DNA of 64,000 nucleotides from assembly GCA_002361235.1 (NCBI GenBank), contig DESI01000007.1:17400-81399 (forward strand), in the 5' to 3' direction. This stretch comes from Porphyromonadaceae bacterium UBA3318. Its GTDB lineage: Bacteria; Bacteroidota; Bacteroidia; Bacteroidales; Muribaculaceae. Positions within the stretch are counted from its first letter, which is position 1, and every line of letters begins with the position of its first letter. Below, one piece after another: positions 8,628-17,516 of this stretch. A program made the translations under genes and the position numbers. The notes beneath the pieces were generated by a model. It searched no databases. It worked only from the letters and a program-made list of their open reading frames with translations, and had not been told where the DNA came from.

Positions 8628-8635
8628 TAATTTTG
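8628..8635 (+). promoter_or_regulatory. Probable -7 box of the nifJ promoter
   Basis: TAATTTTG in a T-rich stretch, 90 bases upstream of nifJ. A TTTG lies only 12 bp upstream, too close for the usual upstream box, so only the -7 element is supported. The 225-base gap between the helicase and nifJ shows no ORF that looks real. Confidence 0.5.
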
Positions 8636-8725
8636 CAGAATTATATGGTCGTAAGGTCATAATGATTGATACCCGTACATTGGTATTGAAGAAAATTAGT
8701 AATACAGTATATCATAACAAACACG

Positions 8726-11700
8726 ATGAGCAAGGAAAAGAAATTTCTGACGTGCGACGGCAACCAGGCCGCAGCGCACATCAGCTACATGTTCAGCGAA
8801 GTAGCCGCCATCTATCCCATCACTCCGTCGTCGACGATGGCGGAGTATGTGGACGACTGGTCGGCAGCCGGCCGTAAAAACATCTTCGGCGAGACGGTGA
8901 TGGTACAGGAGATGCAGAGCGAGGCAGGCGCCGCCGGTGCCGTGCACGGCTCGCTGCAGGCAGGCGCGCTGACCACCACCTACACCGCATCGCAGGGTCT
9001 CCTGCTGATGATTCCGAACATGTATAAGATAGCAGGCGAGCTGCTGCCCTGCGTGTTCCATGTATCGGCACGTACGCTGGCCAGCCATGCGCTGAGCATC
9101 TTCGGCGACCACCAGGATATCTACGCCACCCGTCAGACCGGCTTCGCAATGTTCTGCGAGGGTTCCGTACAGGAGGTGATGGATCTGGCAGCCGTTGCAC
9201 ATCTGTCGGCCATCAAGGGCCGCGTTCCCTTCGTCAACTTCTTCGACGGCTTCCGCACCAGCCACGAGATCCAGAAGATCGAGGCGCTGAGCGAGGAAGA
9301 CCTGGCCCCGCTGGTGGATCAGAAGGCCCTGGCCGAGTTCCGCGAGCGCGCGCTGAATCCCGATAAGCCCGTGGCACGCGGTATGGCCGAGAACGGCGAT
9401 ATCTTCTTCCAGCACCGCGAGGCAAGCAACAAATATTACGACGCCATCCCCGAGATCGTAGAGGAATACATCAAGGAGATGAACAAGCTGACAGGCCGCA
9501 ACTACGGACTGTTCGACTACTATGGCGATCCCGAGGCCGAGCGTGTCATCATCGCCATGGGTTCGGTTACCCAGGCCGCTCAGGAAACCGTTGACTATCT
9601 CCGCGCCAAGGGCGAGAAGGTGGGTCTGGTGAGCGTGCACCTGTATCGTCCCTTCAGCGCCAAGCATTTTCTGGCAGCCGTGCCCGCAACGGCCAAGAAA
9701 ATCGCCGTGCTGGACCGCACCAAGGAGCCCGGAGCGAACGGCGAGCCCCTCTACCTCGACGTCAAGGATGTGTTCTACGGCAAGGAGAACGCCCCGGTTA
9801 TCGTAGGCGGCCGCTACGGTCTGTCGTCCAAGGACACCACGCCCGCACAGCTCGTGCAGGTTTACGAGAACCTGAAGGCCGACGCTCCCCGCAACGGCTT
9901 CACCATCGGCATCGAGGATGACGTGACAAACCTGTCGCTCCCCGTCACCGCCGAGATCAACACCGGCAACAAGGGTATGTTCCAGGCCAAGTTCTTCGGC
10001 TTAGGTGCCGACGGTACCGTAGGCGCCAACAAGAACTCCGTGAAGATTATCGGTGACAATACCGACAAGTATTGCCAGGCATACTTCGCATACGACTCGA
10101 AGAAGTCGGGCGGTTTCACCTGCTCGCACCTCCGCTTCGGCGACGAGCCCATCCGCTCCACATATCTGGTGAACACGCCTAACTTCGTGGCATGCCACGT
10201 TCAGGCCTACCTGCACATGTACGATGTGACACGCGGCCTGCAGAAGGGCGGCACGTTCCTGCTCAACACCATCTGGGAGGGCGAGGAACTGGCCAAGAAC
10301 CTGCCCAACAAGGTTAAGCGTTTCTTCGCACAGAACGACATCACCGTATATTACATCAACGCCACCAAGATTGCACAGGAGATAGGTCTGGGCAACCGCA
10401 CCAACACCATCCTGCAGTCGGCGTTCTTCCGCATCACCGAGGTTATCCCCGTTGACCTGGCCATAGAGCAGATGAAGAAATTCATCGTGAAGTCCTACGG
10501 CAAGAAGGGCGAGAACATCGTGAACATGAACTATGCGGCCGTAGACCGCGGCGGCGAGTACAAGAAGCTGGATGTGGATCCCGCATGGGCTACGCTGGCC
10601 GATGACGCTCCCACGGCTGCTCCGGCTCCCGAGTTCATCGAGACTGTGGTTCGCCCCATGAACGCACAGGACGGCGACCTGCTGCCCGTCAGCAAGTTTG
10701 TCGACAACCCCGACGGCACATGGGAGCAGGGCACCGCAGCCTACGAGAAGCGCGGTGTGGCTGCATTCGTTCCCGAATGGGATTCCGAGAACTGTATACA
10801 GTGTAACAAGTGTTCGTACGTGTGTCCTCACGCTGCCATCCGTCCGTTCGTCCTGGACGCTGAGGAGATGAAGGCAGCGCCGTTTGGCGAGGATGCAACC
10901 ATCCCGGCTATCGGCAAGACATTCACCGGAATGCGCTTCCGCCAGCAGGTTGACGTGATGGACTGCCTCGGTTGCGGCAACTGCGTCAACGTATGTCCCG
11001 GCAAGAAGGGCAACAAGGCTCTGAGCATGAGGCCCTTCGAGACCCAGGAGGCTCAGGATGTAAACTGGGAGTGGCTTGTCAAGAACGTAAAGAGCAAGGC
11101 CGACCTGGTAGACGTGAAGCTGAACGCCAAGAACAGCCAGTTCGCACAGCCTCTGTTCGAGTTCTCGGGCGCTTGCTCGGGTTGCGGCGAGACTCCGTAC
11201 GTCAAGCTGATCACTCAGCTGTTCGGTGCCAACGAGATCGTGGCCAACGCTACGGGTTGCTCGTCAATCTACTCCGGTTCCGCACCCTCCACGCCTTACA
11301 CCACCGACGAGAACGGTCACGGTCCCGCATGGGCCAACTCGCTGTTCGAGGACTTCTGTGAGTACGGCCTGGGTATGTACATCGCATACGAGAAGCTTCG
11401 CAAGCGCGCAGAGGCAGTGGCAGAGGAGATCGTCGCCAAGGCAGACGCACCCGAGGCTCTGAAGGCCGCCGCTCAGGACTGGCTGGACAACAAGGACGAC
11501 CTGAAGCTGTCGCAGATCAAGGGCGAGGCCCTGAAGGCAGAGGCAGCCAAGGGCGCTGCAGCAGGTTGCGAACTGTGCAAGACGCTGGACAGCATGGCCA
11601 ACTACCTGACCAAGCGCAGCCAGTGGATCATCGGCGGTGACGGCGCAAGCTACGACATCGGCTTCGGCGGTCTGGACCACGTGATCGCATCGGGCAAGAA

Positions 11701-12319
11701 CGTGAACATCCTGGTGCTCGACACCGAGGTTTACTCCAACACCGGCGGTCAGAGTTCGAAGTCCACGCCTATTGGCGCCATCGCCAAGTTTGCCGCTGCC
11801 GGCAAGCGCATCCGCAAGAAGGACCTCGGTCTGATCGCAACCACCTACGGTTACGTTTACGTTGCACAGGTGGCCATGGGCGCCGACAACGCACAGACTC
11901 TGAAGGCACTGCGCGAGGCCGAGGCTTACGACGGTCCGTCGCTGGTGATCGCATACGCTCCCTGTATCAACCACGGTATCAAGAAGGGTATGGGTCTGAG
12001 CCAGGAGGAAGAGAGACTGGCCGTAGAATGCGGTTACTGGCATCTGTGGCGTTACAACCCCGAGGCCGAGGCCGCAGGACAGAATCCCTTCTCGCTCGAC
12101 AGCAAGGAGCCTGACTGGGATAAGTTCGTAGACTTCCTGAAGGGCGAGGTTCGTTTCGCATCGCTTGTAAAGATGTATCCGCAGCAGGCCGAGGAGCTGT
12201 TCCAGGCTTGTAAGGACAACGCTCAGTGGCGTTACAACAACTACAAGCGTCTGGCCGCCCAGAACTGGGGCAAGGATCCCGAGCTGACACCCGAGGAGGA
12301 GGCACTCCGCAAGAACTGA
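8726..12319 (+). CDS. nifJ: Pyruvate:ferredoxin (flavodoxin) oxidoreductase
   Basis: A 1197-residue single-chain enzyme that oxidises pyruvate with CoA to acetyl-CoA and CO2 and passes electrons to ferredoxin, central to anaerobic energy metabolism. Domain order is as expected: the N-terminal pyrimidine-binding domain (YPITPSSTMAE near residue 32), the gamma and CoA-binding domains, two ferredoxin clusters beginning at C690 (CIQCNKCSYVC) and C747 (CLGCGNCVNVC), a further cluster cysteine set around ACSGCGET, and the TPP-binding domain with GGDGASYDIG. Length matches the family. Codon use is strongly biased to GC-ending codons, as expected of a highly expressed gene. It stands alone with a strong terminator. 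Confidence 0.97.
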   Translation: MSKEKKFLTCDGNQAAAHISYMFSEVAAIYPITPSSTMAEYVDDWSAAGRKNIFGETVMVQEMQSEAGAAGAVHGSLQAGALTTTYTASQGLLLMIPNMYKIAGELLPCVFHVSARTLASHALSIFGDHQDIYATRQTGFAMFCEGSVQEVMDLAAVAHLSAIKGRVPFVNFFDGFRTSHEIQKIEALSEEDLAPLVDQKALAEFRERALNPDKPVARGMAENGDIFFQHREASNKYYDAIPEIVEEYIKEMNKLTGRNYGLFDYYGDPEAERVIIAMGSVTQAAQETVDYLRAKGEKVGLVSVHLYRPFSAKHFLAAVPATAKKIAVLDRTKEPGANGEPLYLDVKDVFYGKENAPVIVGGRYGLSSKDTTPAQLVQVYENLKADAPRNGFTIGIEDDVTNLSLPVTAEINTGNKGMFQAKFFGLGADGTVGANKNSVKIIGDNTDKYCQAYFAYDSKKSGGFTCSHLRFGDEPIRSTYLVNTPNFVACHVQAYLHMYDVTRGLQKGGTFLLNTIWEGEELAKNLPNKVKRFFAQNDITVYYINATKIAQEIGLGNRTNTILQSAFFRITEVIPVDLAIEQMKKFIVKSYGKKGENIVNMNYAAVDRGGEYKKLDVDPAWATLADDAPTAAPAPEFIETVVRPMNAQDGDLLPVSKFVDNPDGTWEQGTAAYEKRGVAAFVPEWDSENCIQCNKCSYVCPHAAIRPFVLDAEEMKAAPFGEDATIPAIGKTFTGMRFRQQVDVMDCLGCGNCVNVCPGKKGNKALSMRPFETQEAQDVNWEWLVKNVKSKADLVDVKLNAKNSQFAQPLFEFSGACSGCGETPYVKLITQLFGANEIVANATGCSSIYSGSAPSTPYTTDENGHGPAWANSLFEDFCEYGLGMYIAYEKLRKRAEAVAEEIVAKADAPEALKAAAQDWLDNKDDLKLSQIKGEALKAEAAKGAAAGCELCKTLDSMANYLTKRSQWIIGGDGASYDIGFGGLDHVIASGKNVNILVLDTEVYSNTGGQSSKSTPIGAIAKFAAAGKRIRKKDLGLIATTYGYVYVAQVAMGADNAQTLKALREAEAYDGPSLVIAYAPCINHGIKKGMGLSQEEERLAVECGYWHLWRYNPEAEAAGQNPFSLDSKEPDWDKFVDFLKGEVRFASLVKMYPQQAEELFQACKDNAQWRYNNYKRLAAQNWGKDPELTPEEEALRKN

Positions 12320-12357
12320 TTGCTGACAGCGACTGAATACGCTGATAGCGAATAAAT

Positions 12358-12396
12358 AAAGAAATTCCGCGCCGGGAGCCGGCGCGGAATTTCTTT
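12358..12396. terminator. Strong bidirectional terminator between nifJ and the SIMPL gene
   Basis: A perfect 17-bp inverted repeat (12358-12374 with 12380-12396) closes a 5-base loop; the core is GC-rich and both flanks are A/T, so it can end transcription from either side. A small run of AGGCCTTTA-like repeats follows at about 12404-12430. Confidence 0.88.
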
Positions 12397-12452
12397 ATCT
12401 TGACTTAAAGGCCTTTAAGGCCTTTAAAGACTCTAAGGTCCCCACAGCCTTA

Positions 12453-13181
12453 TCAGTCCTTCAGGTAGTACTCGATGGTGGAGACTACGCGCACATTCTT
12501 GATGTAGGGGGTGTACTGATCGCGGTCGTCGATGCTGAACTGGCCCTGGGAGGCCGATTTGATTTTGCCCAGCTTCGACTTGGAGTCCTGGGCGAACTTC
12601 CGGGCGGCCTTGCGGGCGTTCTTGGTGGCGTCGGCCACCATGTCGGGCTTGATCTCGTTCAGCCCCGTAAACTCGTACAGCGTCTGGTAATTGTAATCGC
12701 CGGCCACGATGGCTATGCCCTGCGACATCAGTTCGGTCAGCTTGTTCATCAGCTTGTTCACCTTCTCTACCTGGTCCGAAGTCACTACCACCACGGTGGT
12801 GACGTTATAGCGGAAGGGAGCCGGGTTGCCGCCGTAGTTGTCGGCCTGCATATCCTGTACTTTCGGCGCGTTGACATTGTATTCCTTCTCGCTGATGCCG
12901 TTGGCGCGCAGGAACTTCACGATGGCCGAGTCGGTGGCCTGCACCTGCTGATACAGGGCCGTCAGGTCGTTGCCTACGGCTTTGCTCACGATGGGCCATG
13001 TCACCTTGTTGGCCATTACCTCGCGCTCGCTGAGACCGCGCACGGTCACCACGCGCGAATTATTGGAGATGCTGCGGATACCGCCGCTGATGAATATTCC
13101 CAACAGCATCAGACCCACGCATATCAGCAGGGCGGGCACCCAGCCGAAAAAGATTCTCCTGTTTCCTTTTTCCTGTTCCAT
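12453..13181 (-). CDS. SIMPL-domain (DUF541) periplasmic protein
   Basis: A 242-residue protein with one N-terminal membrane anchor (about residues 11-31: FFGWVPALLICVGLMLLG) followed by the SIMPL/DUF541 domain. VVTVRGLSEREV opens the domain and VRVVSTIEYYL closes it. Relatives include YggE and BP26, which form periplasmic oligomers and are linked to oxidative stress, but the biochemical role is unsettled. It faces nifJ tail to tail across the shared terminator and is divergent from pheS. No partner genes are adjacent. Confidence 0.85.
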   Translation of the reverse strand: MEQEKGNRRIFFGWVPALLICVGLMLLGIFISGGIRSISNNSRVVTVRGLSEREVMANKVTWPIVSKAVGNDLTALYQQVQATDSAIVKFLRANGISEKEYNVNAPKVQDMQADNYGGNPAPFRYNVTTVVVVTSDQVEKVNKLMNKLTELMSQGIAIVAGDYNYQTLYEFTGLNEIKPDMVADATKNARKAARKFAQDSKSKLGKIKSASQGQFSIDDRDQYTPYIKNVRVVSTIEYYLKD

Positions 13182-13298
13182 AGTTTATGTGTTTTCGATG
13201 ATTAAGTTTGTATTAAGATATGGAATCTAAAATAAAGTTTAATTTATAATTAAACAACTTCAGGGGGCAGAATATGCTCAGAATTGAAGAAAAATGAT

Positions 13299-13306
13299 TA
13301 AATTTG
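13299..13306 (+). promoter_or_regulatory. Probable -7 box of pheS
   Basis: TAAATTTG lies 20 bases before the ATG at 13327. It falls inside the longer open frame that begins at 13294, which argues that 13327 is the true start. No TTTG box is found at 19-21 bp upstream. Confidence 0.55.
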
Positions 13307-13326
13307 CGGTGCAAAACGATAAAGAG

Positions 13327-14352
13327 ATGTTAGAGAGGATAGAAACGCTGCGTCAGCAGCTTGCCAACGAAACGGCCGCAACGAAGGAGGCGGTCGAGGA
13401 ATTGCGCATAAAGTACCTGAGCAAGAAAGGTTTGATACCGGCCCTGATGGCTGATTTCCGTACGGTGCCGGCCGAACTGAAGCGTGAGATCGGTCAGAAA
13501 ATCAACGAGCTGAAGAACGAGGCTCAGGAACGCATCAACGCACTGAAGGAAAGTTTCGAAAGCAGCGACGGCGACATAGACGTGGATCTGGACCTGACGC
13601 GCACCGGTACGCCCGTGTCGTGCGGCTCACGCCATCCGCTCACGCTGGTACGCAACGAAATCATATCCATTTTCGGCTCCATGGGCTTCACCATCGCCGA
13701 GGGTCCGGAGATAGAGGACGACTGGCATGTGTTCGAGAGCCTGAACTTCCCGCCCGATCATCCTGCCCGCGACATGCAGGACACCTTCTTTATCGACAGG
13801 GACAAGGCCGACGTGCTGCTGCGCACGCACACCTCGTCGGTACAGACCCGCACCATGGAGCATACGCAACCACCCATCCGCATAGTATGTCCCGGACGCG
13901 TTTACCGCAACGAGGCAATCTCGGCGCGCGCCCACTGCTTCTTCCATCAGGTTGAGGGCCTGTATATCGACAGGAACGTGTCGATGGCCGACCTGGAGCA
14001 GGTGCTGTTGGGATTCGCACGCCGCATGTTCGGTCCCGACACGCGCATACGTCTGCGTCCCAGCTATTTCCCCTTCACCGAGCCGAGTGCCGAGATGGAC
14101 ATCAGCTGCCACATCTGCGGTGGCAAGGGTTGTGCTCTCTGCAAGGGTACGGGATGGGTCGAGATTCTCGGCTGCGGCATGGTAGACCCGAACGTGCTTA
14201 AGAACTGCGGCATAGATCCCGAGGTTTACAGCGGCTACGCATTCGGCATGGGTGTGGAGCGTATCGCCAACCTGAAATACAAGGTGAAGGACCTGCGCCT
14301 GTTCTCCGAAAACGACGTCCGTTTCCTCAAGGAATTCGAATCGGCACACTAA
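13327..14352 (+). CDS. pheS: Phenylalanine--tRNA ligase alpha subunit
   Basis: 341 residues from the chosen ATG at 13327 (MLERIETLRQQLANE). The frame stays open to 13294, but a -7 box lies in that extension. The N-terminal coiled-coil that binds tRNA is at about residues 1-85, with the conserved RIKYLSKKG-like stretch LRIKYLSKKGLIP. The class II catalytic core follows: EDDWHVFESLNFPPDHPARDMQ region, HTSSVQTRTM (motif 2 area), and GMGVERIA (motif 3). A four-cysteine cluster CHICGGKGCALC near residue 260 looks zinc-binding and is common in this lineage. The beta subunit is not adjacent, as in other Bacteroidales. Confidence 0.95.
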   Translation: MLERIETLRQQLANETAATKEAVEELRIKYLSKKGLIPALMADFRTVPAELKREIGQKINELKNEAQERINALKESFESSDGDIDVDLDLTRTGTPVSCGSRHPLTLVRNEIISIFGSMGFTIAEGPEIEDDWHVFESLNFPPDHPARDMQDTFFIDRDKADVLLRTHTSSVQTRTMEHTQPPIRIVCPGRVYRNEAISARAHCFFHQVEGLYIDRNVSMADLEQVLLGFARRMFGPDTRIRLRPSYFPFTEPSAEMDISCHICGGKGCALCKGTGWVEILGCGMVDPNVLKNCGIDPEVYSGYAFGMGVERIANLKYKVKDLRLFSENDVRFLKEFESAH

Positions 14353-14382
14353 AGTGTAGTTTACAAAGTCAAAAAAGTTTAG

Positions 14383-14438
14383 AAAGTTAAGATGAATGTG
14401 CAGACGTTTAAAAATCTGCACTGTTATCTTAACTTTTT
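14383..14438 (+). terminator. Long hairpin terminator after pheS
   Basis: AAAGTTAAGAT (14383-14393) pairs with ATCTTAACTTT (14426-14436), and an inner GTGCAG/CTGCAC stem (14398-14403 with 14416-14421) continues it; T residues follow. Weaker complementarity extends outwards to about 14367 and 14455. Confidence 0.75.
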
Positions 14439-14471
14439 CAACTTTATAAACTCTTTCAACCCATTAAACGC

Positions 14472-15164
14472 ATGACCATAAAGGATAGATACGCCAGGGT
14501 GCTGGAGACGTTCGCAGCCACTATTCCCGAGCCGCAGACGGAGTTGCATTACGACAACCCGTATCAGCTGCTGTTAGCCGTGATACTGTCCGCGCAATGC
14601 ACCGACAAGCGTATCAACATGGTCACGCCGGCCCTGTTCAACCGCTTCCCGACGGTTCATGACCTTGCGGCCGCCACGCCGGAGGATGTATATCCCTACA
14701 TACGGTCGGTGACGTATCCCAACGCCAAAAGCAAGTCGCTGGTCAAGGTCGCGCAGCGTCTGGTCGAGGAATTCGGCGGCGAGATACCCAAGGACATAGA
14801 CACGCTGGTGACATTGCCGGGAGTAGGGCGCAAGACGGCCAACGTGATGCTGGCAGTGCTATGGAACGAAGCCGCGATGCCCGTGGACACGCACGTGTTC
14901 CGAGTCAGCAACCGCATCGGACTGACCAATAATTCCAAGACACCGTTATCCACGGAGAAGACCCTCTGTAAGAACATAGCGCCCGAGCTGTTGCCCAAGG
15001 CGCATCACTGGCTTATACTGCATGGCCGCTACGTCTGCAAGGCGCGCACCCCCGACTGCTACGGCTGTCTCATTTCCGACTACTGCAAATCCTATCCCCG
15101 CTTCCTGAAGGAACTCGAATCGAAATCCGCCACCAAATCGAAGCAGCAAAAGAAGGGGATGTAG
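14472..15164 (+). CDS. nth: Endonuclease III (DNA glycosylase/AP lyase)
   Basis: A 230-residue base-excision repair enzyme that removes oxidised pyrimidines and cuts at abasic sites. The helix-hairpin-helix LPGVGRKTA carries the catalytic lysine K121, and the catalytic aspartate is D139 in PVDTHVFR. The [4Fe-4S] loop is C189-X6-C196-X2-C199-X5-C205, an exact match to the family. A basic tail (KSATKSKQQKKGM) extends past the cluster. It is convergent with the GH3 gene, with only 6 bases between their stops and no separate terminator. Confidence 0.95.
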   Translation: MTIKDRYARVLETFAATIPEPQTELHYDNPYQLLLAVILSAQCTDKRINMVTPALFNRFPTVHDLAAATPEDVYPYIRSVTYPNAKSKSLVKVAQRLVEEFGGEIPKDIDTLVTLPGVGRKTANVMLAVLWNEAAMPVDTHVFRVSNRIGLTNNSKTPLSTEKTLCKNIAPELLPKAHHWLILHGRYVCKARTPDCYGCLISDYCKSYPRFLKELESKSATKSKQQKKGM

Positions 15165-15170
15165 ATGCGG

Positions 15171-17516
15171 TTATTGGTGGCGGGAGAGGCGACGGATGGG
15201 GAGAGAGGGGCGGAGGATGTTCTTGACGGGGCGGATGGCTGCGGGGACGCGGCAAGAGGCTGTGCCTCGGATGTCGCGGCTCGACGCGCCGACCGAAAAC
15301 TTATATCGACCGGGCGCGGTGACCCATGCCGAACGGGATTCGTCGAACACTGCAAGGTCTTCCGGATCAATGTCAACGGACAGCCGTTGCGACTCTCCGG
15401 GCTTCAGCTCGCGGGTCTTGGCGAATCCGACCAGTTCCTTTACGGGTACCTCGATCTCTGCCGGCTTGGATACATATACCTGCACCGCCTCCTTGCCGTT
15501 GGCGCGGCCGGTATTGGTGACTGTTACGTCTACCTTGTAACGGTTCCCGTCAAACGTGACGCGGGGCTTGGAATATTTGAATTCGGTGTATCCCAGTCCG
15601 TAACCGAAGGGGTAGGAGACATCTTTGTCGAAAGAATCAAAATAGCGATAGCCTACATATATGTCCTCCTCGTAGATAGTATGGTCAATGTTCGGGTTCA
15701 GACGTGTCAGGGGCTTCTTGTTGGCCCCGAATATGATGCCGGTATTGGCGTCGTGCGGGAAATTGCGGTCTGAAGCCTGGTCGCGGTAATCAAGCGGGAA
15801 GGTCATGGGGAGTTTGCCCGACGGATAGGACTTGCCCGACAGGACGTCGGCGATGCTGTTGGCGGCCTCCTGGCCGCACTGCCAGGTGCACAGGATGGCG
15901 TCGGGGAGGTGTTTCCACGACCCCGTGTCGATGACGCCTCCGACATTGAGCAGCACGGTCACTTTCTTGCCCCTGGCATGGAAAGCGTCGCATACGTCTT
16001 TCAGCACGACGTTCAACGTGGAGTCAAGGTAGAAACTGCGCGTGGAGCGGTCGGCAAACTCGCCGGCTGCAAATCCTACCGTCACTACGGCGGCATCGTT
16101 CGACTCGGCATACCGCATGATGTCGGCGCGTGACAGGGATAATTCATCGGGTCTCATGCCGGCCGCCATGTGGAACGTCTTGTCCACCTCCTTGATGCGT
16201 TTCTTCTCGGCTGCGATATGAACCGTATATCGGGCGTTCAGGTCCGGGTCCGACAGGTATCCGGCGTTTGCGAGTCCCTCGGGGAGCGACACGCAGTATG
16301 CTCTGTTGACGTCGCCCGAGCCGCTGCCGCCGGCAATAATGTCGTACGAACAATTGCCGAACAGGGCTATCTTCCTGACATCGGCGGGGTAGGGGAGTGT
16401 CCGGCCGTCATTCTTGAGCAGCACCATTCCTTCAGGAGTGATTTCGCGCAGCAGGGCCGCATGAGCCTTCAGGTCGGGCCTGTCGGAATGAGGCTGTCCA
16501 CGGAAACGGGGCGTGGAAGCTATAAGTTCCAGGACTTCCTCTATGTTACGGTCCAGAACAGACTCGTCGAGCTCTCCCGACTCCAGAGCCTCCATGATGC
16601 GGGCGTATTCGCCGGGAAATCCCGGCTGCAGCAGATTGTTGCGGGCCTTCATCTGGGCAGCCGCATCGCTTCCGCCGAACCAGTCGGAAACGACCACGCC
16701 CCTGTAGCCCCATTCGCCGCGCAGCAGCGAGTCGAGCAGCTCGACACTCTCCGAGGTGTAATGCCCGTTCAGATAATTGTACGACGACATCACGCACCAG
16801 GGGTCGGAGCGTGTGACCACCTTTTCGAATCCCTTGAGATATATCTCGCGCAAGGCCCGCTGAGACACTATCGACTCATTGTCCTTGCGGTTGGTTTCCT
16901 GATTGTTGGCCGCAAGATGCTTGACGCAGGCCCCGACGCCGCATTGCTGGATTCCGTCGACGTATGCCACGGCCATCTCACCGCTGACTACCGGGTCCTC
17001 GGAGTAATATTCATAGTTACGGCCGCAGAGCGCGTGACGCTGTATGTTGAGGGCCGGTGCCAGCATTATGTCCACGCCGTAGTCGCGTGCCTCCTCGCCG
17101 ATGGCCTTGCCCGTGAGCCGGGCCACATCCCGGTTCCACGACGCGCCTATGAGAGTGGGCATCGTGAAATGAGTGCTGAAGTATGAGGCCGTGTCATTGG
17201 CTCTGCGCGTGTCAATCCTGACACCCGCCGGCGCGTCGGCGAAAACGATGGCGGGTATTCCGAGCCTCGGCACGGGGTAGGTGGTACCGGCTGCACCGGG
17301 CACAATCAGTTTTGTAGATCCGATCACGGCCTTGTCGCCGTTGTCGATACCTTCCATGCCGGTTCCGATCACGAAGCGGGCTTTCTCCTGCCGCGTCATG
17401 GCCCCGACCACGTCCCTGACCGGCGACGTGCCGAACCGGGGCGATTCATTGTTGTCGGCACTTACTGTAATTACGGCGGCAAGTGCCGCGGCTGTTATGA
17501 TTGTGATGTGTTTCAT
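15171..17516 (-). CDS. Glycoside hydrolase family 3 enzyme (beta-glucosidase type), secreted
   Basis: 781 residues with a signal peptide at 1-20 (MKHITIITAAALAAVITVSA). Domain order is the classic three-part GH3: a TIM barrel with the nucleophile D278 in VVVSDWFGG, an alpha/beta sandwich from about 370, and a fibronectin-III-like domain at about 650-735 (VDVTVTNTGRANGKEAVQVYV). Most such enzymes are exo-acting beta-glucosidases or beta-xylosidases; the sugar cannot be fixed by eye. The start overlaps the FecR stop by 4 bases (ATGA), so the enzyme is the last gene of the sigma/anti-sigma operon, an unusual place for a hydrolase. It is likely periplasmic. Confidence 0.92.
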   Translation of the reverse strand: MKHITIITAAALAAVITVSADNNESPRFGTSPVRDVVGAMTRQEKARFVIGTGMEGIDNGDKAVIGSTKLIVPGAAGTTYPVPRLGIPAIVFADAPAGVRIDTRRANDTASYFSTHFTMPTLIGASWNRDVARLTGKAIGEEARDYGVDIMLAPALNIQRHALCGRNYEYYSEDPVVSGEMAVAYVDGIQQCGVGACVKHLAANNQETNRKDNESIVSQRALREIYLKGFEKVVTRSDPWCVMSSYNYLNGHYTSESVELLDSLLRGEWGYRGVVVSDWFGGSDAAAQMKARNNLLQPGFPGEYARIMEALESGELDESVLDRNIEEVLELIASTPRFRGQPHSDRPDLKAHAALLREITPEGMVLLKNDGRTLPYPADVRKIALFGNCSYDIIAGGSGSGDVNRAYCVSLPEGLANAGYLSDPDLNARYTVHIAAEKKRIKEVDKTFHMAAGMRPDELSLSRADIMRYAESNDAAVVTVGFAAGEFADRSTRSFYLDSTLNVVLKDVCDAFHARGKKVTVLLNVGGVIDTGSWKHLPDAILCTWQCGQEAANSIADVLSGKSYPSGKLPMTFPLDYRDQASDRNFPHDANTGIIFGANKKPLTRLNPNIDHTIYEEDIYVGYRYFDSFDKDVSYPFGYGLGYTEFKYSKPRVTFDGNRYKVDVTVTNTGRANGKEAVQVYVSKPAEIEVPVKELVGFAKTRELKPGESQRLSVDIDPEDLAVFDESRSAWVTAPGRYKFSVGASSRDIRGTASCRVPAAIRPVKNILRPSLPIRRLSRHQ

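Noticed and set aside
8662..8877. 71-residue ORF that overlaps the nifJ start
   Set aside because: It runs into the nifJ frame in another phase and shows no homology; the leader region is not otherwise coding.
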